DNA from: Bacillota bacterium
GTDB taxonomy: Bacteria > Bacillota > Clostridia > Oscillospirales > Oscillospiraceae
Reading direction: 5' to 3'
Length of the DNA: 8,471 nucleotides
NCBI GenBank assembly: GCA_017861415.1
Contig: JAGFXS010000056.1
Location: 1-8,471 of the forward strand
Of this stretch, positions 6,118 to 8,471 are shown one piece after another. The first letter of the stretch is position 1. Every line of letters begins with the position of its first letter. A program made the translations under genes and the position numbers. The notes beneath the pieces were generated by a model that saw nothing but the letters and a program-made list of their open reading frames with translations, searched no databases and was not told the DNA's origin.

Positions 6118-6154
6118 GGCAGGGAGCAAGGAAAATGCCACATGCTCCTCTGCC
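6118..6154 (-). terminator. Weak terminator-like hairpin between the MBL gene and the SLH protease gene
   Basis: In the 120-bp gap, minus-strand GGCAG-A-GGAGC (complement of 6144-6154) pairs with GCTCCCTGCC (complement of 6118-6127), giving 10 bp with one bulged A and a 16-nt loop. Only a short TTTT follows, 4 nt after the stem. It lies 25 nt after the MBL stop, so partial termination is possible. No good promoter is visible between it and the protease start, so some readthrough is likely. Confidence 0.35.
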
Positions 6155-6179
6155 GAGTCGGTAATGTCAGACCAATTCC

Positions 6180-7775
6180 TCAATCTGACCATTTTTCCAT
6201 GAGGGACTTGAGCTGGTTGGTCATTTTGCGAAGATCCTTGTTGGGTGCACCCTTGCTGCTCTGAATCCGGGTAAGCATATCCATAACCGAACGCTCCAGA
6301 TCCCAGTAGGCGACGGAGACATGCTCCTGAGACTTGGGACGCTTGGGCTCCAGCTCCACACCGGCCGCCAGCATGCGGTTTTCCGCTAGGTCATACACCT
6401 CTTCAAAGAGGGGCGCGTGGACAGCAAAGCCCCGGGTTCTCAGGGTATCGACAAAAATATCTGCCACAGGGGCGTCACCATGGACCACAAAAACCTGCAA
6501 AGGCTTGGGATCTACCGCCTCAATCCACTGGATGAGATGGTCACGATCGGCATGGGAAGAAAGACCTTTGAAATTTACAATCTCAGCTCTGACGGTGATC
6601 TGCTCTCCGAAGAGTTTCACTTGATCCGCACCCTCCAGCAGGCTGCGGCCCAGAGTACCCTCTCCCTGATATCCCACAAACACGATGGTGGATTCAGGCC
6701 GCCAGAGATTGTGCTTCAGGTGGTGGCGGATACGGCCCGCATCGCACATGCCTGAAGCAGAGATAATTACCTTCGAGGAAGGGTCCATGTTCAGCATTTT
6801 AGACTCTTCGCTGGTGGTGGTGAGAGTCAGTCCGGGGAAATTAAAGAGGGTGCCTCTGGCCTGGACGTACGCCCGCGCCTCCTCATCCATATAACCAAAC
6901 AGATTACCGGAAAAGATCTTTGTCGCCTCATTGGCCAGAGGGGAGTCCACGCAGACAGTGAAGTCGGGGAAGGTTTTCACCAGACCTTTATCCTTCATCT
7001 CCCGGATAGCATAGAGCAGCTCCTGGGTACGGCCCACGGCAAAGGCGGGAATAATCACATTTCCCCCCCGAGCAAAGGTCTTCTCAATGATCTCGGCCAG
7101 ACGCTCGGTATAATCCTCCGCAGGCTCGTGGTTCCGGTCCCCGTAGGTGCTCTCCATCACCACAAAGTCAGCCTCACGGACATAGCCGGGGTCCCGGATG
7201 ATGGGCTGATTTACGTTGCCGATATCACCGGAGAATAGAATTTTCCGCTGAACGCCGTTCTCCTCCAGCCACATCTCCACATAGGAGGAGCCAAGGAGGT
7301 GACCTGCGTCGGTAAACCGAATCTTAACCCCTTCAAACAGCTCTATGATCTGCCCATATTCATGGGTACTCAGCTGCTTAATAGCAGCCTCGGCATCCGC
7401 CACGGTGTAAAGCGGCTCTATCGGCTCGCGCCCGGCCCGCTTGCCCTTCTGGTTTTTCCACTGGGCATCGCTCTCCTGAATATGGGCAGAATCCCGCAGC
7501 ATAATGGACAGCAGCTCGCCGGTAAGCCTAGTTGCTAGAATATCTCCGGTGTAGCCCATCTTCACCAGCAACGGAATCCGGCCTGAGTGGTCAATGTGGG
7601 CATGGGTGACGATCACATAGTCAATATAGCCAGGAGAAAAGTCCAGATGGCTGTTGTCCTGTTCATCCCGTCCCTGCTGCAGGCCGCAGTCGATTAGGAT
7701 CTTCTTCCCATTTACCTCAACACAATGGCAGCTGCCGGTCACGGCCTTAGCCGCCCCGAAAAAGGTCAATTTCAT
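6180..7775 (-). CDS. Beta-CASP metallo-beta-lactamase fold RNA-processing nuclease (COG1236/CPSF-like)
   Basis: The 531-residue cytosolic protein has the complete two-metal site of beta-CASP nucleases: motif 2 THAHIDH (His58, His60, Asp62, His63), motif 3 DAGHLLGS (His159), motif 4 FSGDIGN (Asp184), motif A VMESTYGDR (Glu208), motif B GLSSHAD (His408) and motif C VVHGD (His432). The MBL core is split by the beta-CASP cap at about 210-390 (IPAFAVGRTQELLY, VDSPLANEAT, SGMCDAGRI). Relatives include TTHA0252 of Thermus and archaeal/eukaryal CPSF subunits, which cut RNA endo- or exonucleolytically; the exact cleavage mode here is unknown. There is no N-terminal KH domain as in archaeal aCPSF1. Residues about 480-531 form a charged helical tail. 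The start ATG 7775 has GGAGG 7 nt upstream, and the promoter lies at 7836-7864. It is distinct from RNase J, whose arrangement and C-terminus differ. Confidence 0.93.
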   Translation of the reverse strand: MKLTFFGAAKAVTGSCHCVEVNGKKILIDCGLQQGRDEQDNSHLDFSPGYIDYVIVTHAHIDHSGRIPLLVKMGYTGDILATRLTGELLSIMLRDSAHIQESDAQWKNQKGKRAGREPIEPLYTVADAEAAIKQLSTHEYGQIIELFEGVKIRFTDAGHLLGSSYVEMWLEENGVQRKILFSGDIGNVNQPIIRDPGYVREADFVVMESTYGDRNHEPAEDYTERLAEIIEKTFARGGNVIIPAFAVGRTQELLYAIREMKDKGLVKTFPDFTVCVDSPLANEATKIFSGNLFGYMDEEARAYVQARGTLFNFPGLTLTTTSEESKMLNMDPSSKVIISASGMCDAGRIRHHLKHNLWRPESTIVFVGYQGEGTLGRSLLEGADQVKLFGEQITVRAEIVNFKGLSSHADRDHLIQWIEAVDPKPLQVFVVHGDAPVADIFVDTLRTRGFAVHAPLFEEVYDLAENRMLAAGVELEPKRPKSQEHVSVAYWDLERSVMDMLTRIQSSKGAPNKDLRKMTNQLKSLMEKWSD

Positions 7776-7835
7776 TCATTTGCCTCCGTTCTGCTTTACC
7801 CAGCGTATTCTGTCCCAATTGGTATCAATTTACAC

Positions 7836-7864
7836 AGTATACTACTTTTACCCCTGTTTGAAAA
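7836..7864 (-). promoter_or_regulatory. Sigma-A-type promoter of the beta-CASP nuclease gene
   Basis: Minus-strand -35 TTTTCA (complement of 7859-7864, 4 of 6) is separated by 17 nt from -10 TATACT (complement of 7836-7841, 5 of 6). The start would be near 7829, leaving a 5' leader of about 54 nt. The leader contains the palindrome CCAATTGG (7815-7822). The promoter sits directly after the feo terminator, supporting a separate unit. Confidence 0.65.
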
Positions 7865-7899
7865 GGGCATCCTGAAGGATTTGTTCTATTCTTACCCCA

Positions 7900-7948
7900 A
7901 ACCCATGAAAACACCTCCGGTGGGTTACCGGAGGTGTTTTCATGGGTT
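7900..7948. terminator. Long perfect hairpin ending the feo operon (likely bidirectional terminator)
   Basis: Arms at 7900-7920 and 7928-7948 are perfectly complementary over 21 bp, and one more pair (T7921-A7927) leaves a 5-nt loop. The core CACCTCCGG/CCGGAGGTG is flanked by AAAA and TTTT on both strands, the usual form of a bidirectional Rho-independent terminator. Beyond these, ACCCATG/CATGGGT extends the stem by another 7 bp plus one A-T pair. It begins 2 nt after the stop of the FeoB-associated gene, so it ends the feo transcript and protects the promoter beyond it. Confidence 0.85.
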
Positions 7949-7950
7949 CA

Positions 7951-8121
7951 TTAGGAATCGCCGTGATGGTGGAGGTCGCATCCCGTACAGCCGGCGCAGC
8001 CGCCCAAACAGCCACCCTGCTTTTTCTTCCGGTATACACTCCTTGCCGCCAGCGCCGCCACAAGTAAAACTGCCAATCCTACTACAATGGTTCCGACATT
8101 CGCACTGATCCAGGCAAACAT
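7951..8121 (-). CDS. FeoB-associated Cys-rich membrane protein
   Basis: This 56-residue minus-strand gene starts at ATG 8121 with AAAGGAG 8 nt upstream and stops at TAA 7953-7951. One transmembrane helix spans about 9-26 (VGTIVVGLAVLLVAALAA), followed by a basic stop-transfer segment (RSVYRKKKQ). The short cytoplasmic tail contains CLGGCAGCTGC (Cys38, 42, 45, 48) and then DLHHHGDS. This architecture, and a position 29 nt after feoB, match the FeoB-associated Cys-rich family found beside clostridial feoB genes. It is thought to assist Fe(II) uptake, perhaps by binding iron at the inner mouth of FeoB; the role is not proven. The His triplet after the cysteines could add metal ligands. The strong terminator right after it makes it the last gene of the feo operon. 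Confidence 0.88.
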   Translation of the reverse strand: MFAWISANVGTIVVGLAVLLVAALAARSVYRKKKQGGCLGGCAGCTGCDLHHHGDS

Positions 8122-8150
8122 ACAGTGATCTCCTTTCTTTGGCCTTTCAA

Positions 8151-8471
8151 CTAAGCCGTCGCACCCTCCCGCGCCTTTTCCGTCGTCCTTGCCTTACGGT
8201 TGGAATCGGGACGGATGAGTAGAACAATCAATCCTATCACAATTAAAATGGCCGCTGCTGTGCCAAGGCCGAAGCCGCCGCCAGATGTCACCTTCCAGAA
8301 CTGGTAGAAACAGAGCGCCATAGCGTAGGCAAATGCGGTCTGATATCCGATGGCAAACCAGAACCATTTAGCGCTGTTCATCTCCTGCCGGATGGCACCC
8401 ATAGCCGCAAAACAAGGGGCACACAGGAGATTGAAGACCATGAAGGCATAGGCAGCGCCCAGAGTAAAGAC
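8151..8471 (-). CDS. feoB: FeoB ferrous iron transporter, C-terminal end (5' part outside the window)
   Basis: The last 106 codons of a longer gene are seen; the frame is open to the window edge and ends at TAG 8153-8151. The fragment opens with VFTLGAAYAFMVFNLLCAPCF and continues AAMGAIRQEMNSAKWFWFAIGYQTAFAYAMALCFYQFW, which is the C-terminal Gate region of FeoB with its conserved Cys in the LLCAPC motif. A last membrane helix follows (about 70-89, LGTAAAILIVIGLIVLLIRP), then a charged tail. FeoB is the GTP-dependent Fe(II) permease of the inner membrane. The G domain and the first Gate repeat lie upstream of the window. The following small Cys-rich gene supports the call. An ATG inside the fragment (8441) is not the true start, because the conserved sequence continues upstream of it. 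Confidence 0.92.
   Translation of the reverse strand, partial: VFTLGAAYAFMVFNLLCAPCFAAMGAIRQEMNSAKWFWFAIGYQTAFAYAMALCFYQFWKVTSGGGFGLGTAAAILIVIGLIVLLIRPDSNRKARTTEKAREGATA

Noticed and set aside
6094..6119. Cluster of CCGG motifs and a small CCGGA/TCCGG hairpin before the protease gene
   Set aside because: The 5-bp stem with a T4 loop is short, and repeated CCGG is common at this GC content. No riboswitch-like structure could be supported.
6060..6143. 28-residue upstream extension of the S41/SLH protease from ATG 6143
   Set aside because: The AAGGAGG site and the signal peptide both point to ATG 6059. The extension would mask the signal peptide.
5451..6164. 237-aa plus-strand ORF
   Set aside because: It lies antisense inside the protease gene and has no ribosome site or recognisable domain. 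It is a shadow of a GC-rich gene.
7815..7822. CCAATTGG palindrome in the leader of the beta-CASP gene
   Set aside because: An 8-bp palindrome alone is too short to call an operator; it is only mentioned in the promoter entry.
7848..8063. 71-aa minus-strand ORF across the long hairpin
   Set aside because: It runs through the terminator and out of frame with the convincing FeoB-associated gene (7951-8121). Its product has no recognisable features.

Overview
The window looks like core chromosome from a Gram-positive Clostridia-type Firmicute, probably a gut Oscillospiraceae/Ruminococcaceae-like organism. Reasons: GC is moderately high, Shine-Dalgarno sequences are strong AGGAGG types, GTG starts are common, the operons are compact, there are SLH (S-layer homology) domains, a clostridial-style FeoB with its small Cys-rich partner, and a Gly/Cys-rich microprotein of the sort seen in this group. 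The taxonomic call is inference. No phage, transposon, CRISPR, tRNA or rRNA is visible.

Almost everything reads on the minus strand, so transcription runs from high to low coordinates. (1) 8471-7951: the 3' end of feoB (ferrous iron permease) and a 56-aa FeoB-associated Cys-rich membrane protein, closed by a very long perfect hairpin terminator (7900-7948). (2) 7864-6180: a good promoter, then a 531-aa beta-CASP metallo-beta-lactamase RNA-processing enzyme with all metal ligands. (3) 6059-4131: a secreted S41 (CtpA-type) protease with a signal peptide, a PDZ domain, an intact Ser/Lys/Gln catalytic set and about three C-terminal SLH repeats, followed by a clear terminator. (4) 4041-1973: a good promoter driving tagA (wall-polymer glycosyltransferase), tmk (dTMP kinase) and a 5-formyltetrahydrofolate cyclo-ligase, tightly packed with GTG starts and overlapping or nearly touching ends. 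(5) 1757-1909: the only convincing plus-strand gene, a 50-aa microprotein with 11 cysteines and one membrane segment, divergent from mltG and convergent with the folate gene. (6) 1610-1: mltG (peptidoglycan terminase) and the 5' part of a peptidase-U32-family gene, a pairing that resembles the yrrL-yrrN/yrrO neighbourhood of Bacillus.

Functionally the window covers iron uptake, RNA processing, cell-envelope work (SLH-anchored protease, TagA, MltG), nucleotide/folate metabolism and probably tRNA modification. I see no clear new multi-gene defence or mobile system. The best candidates for something undescribed are the 50-aa Cys-rich microprotein and the SLH-anchored protease.
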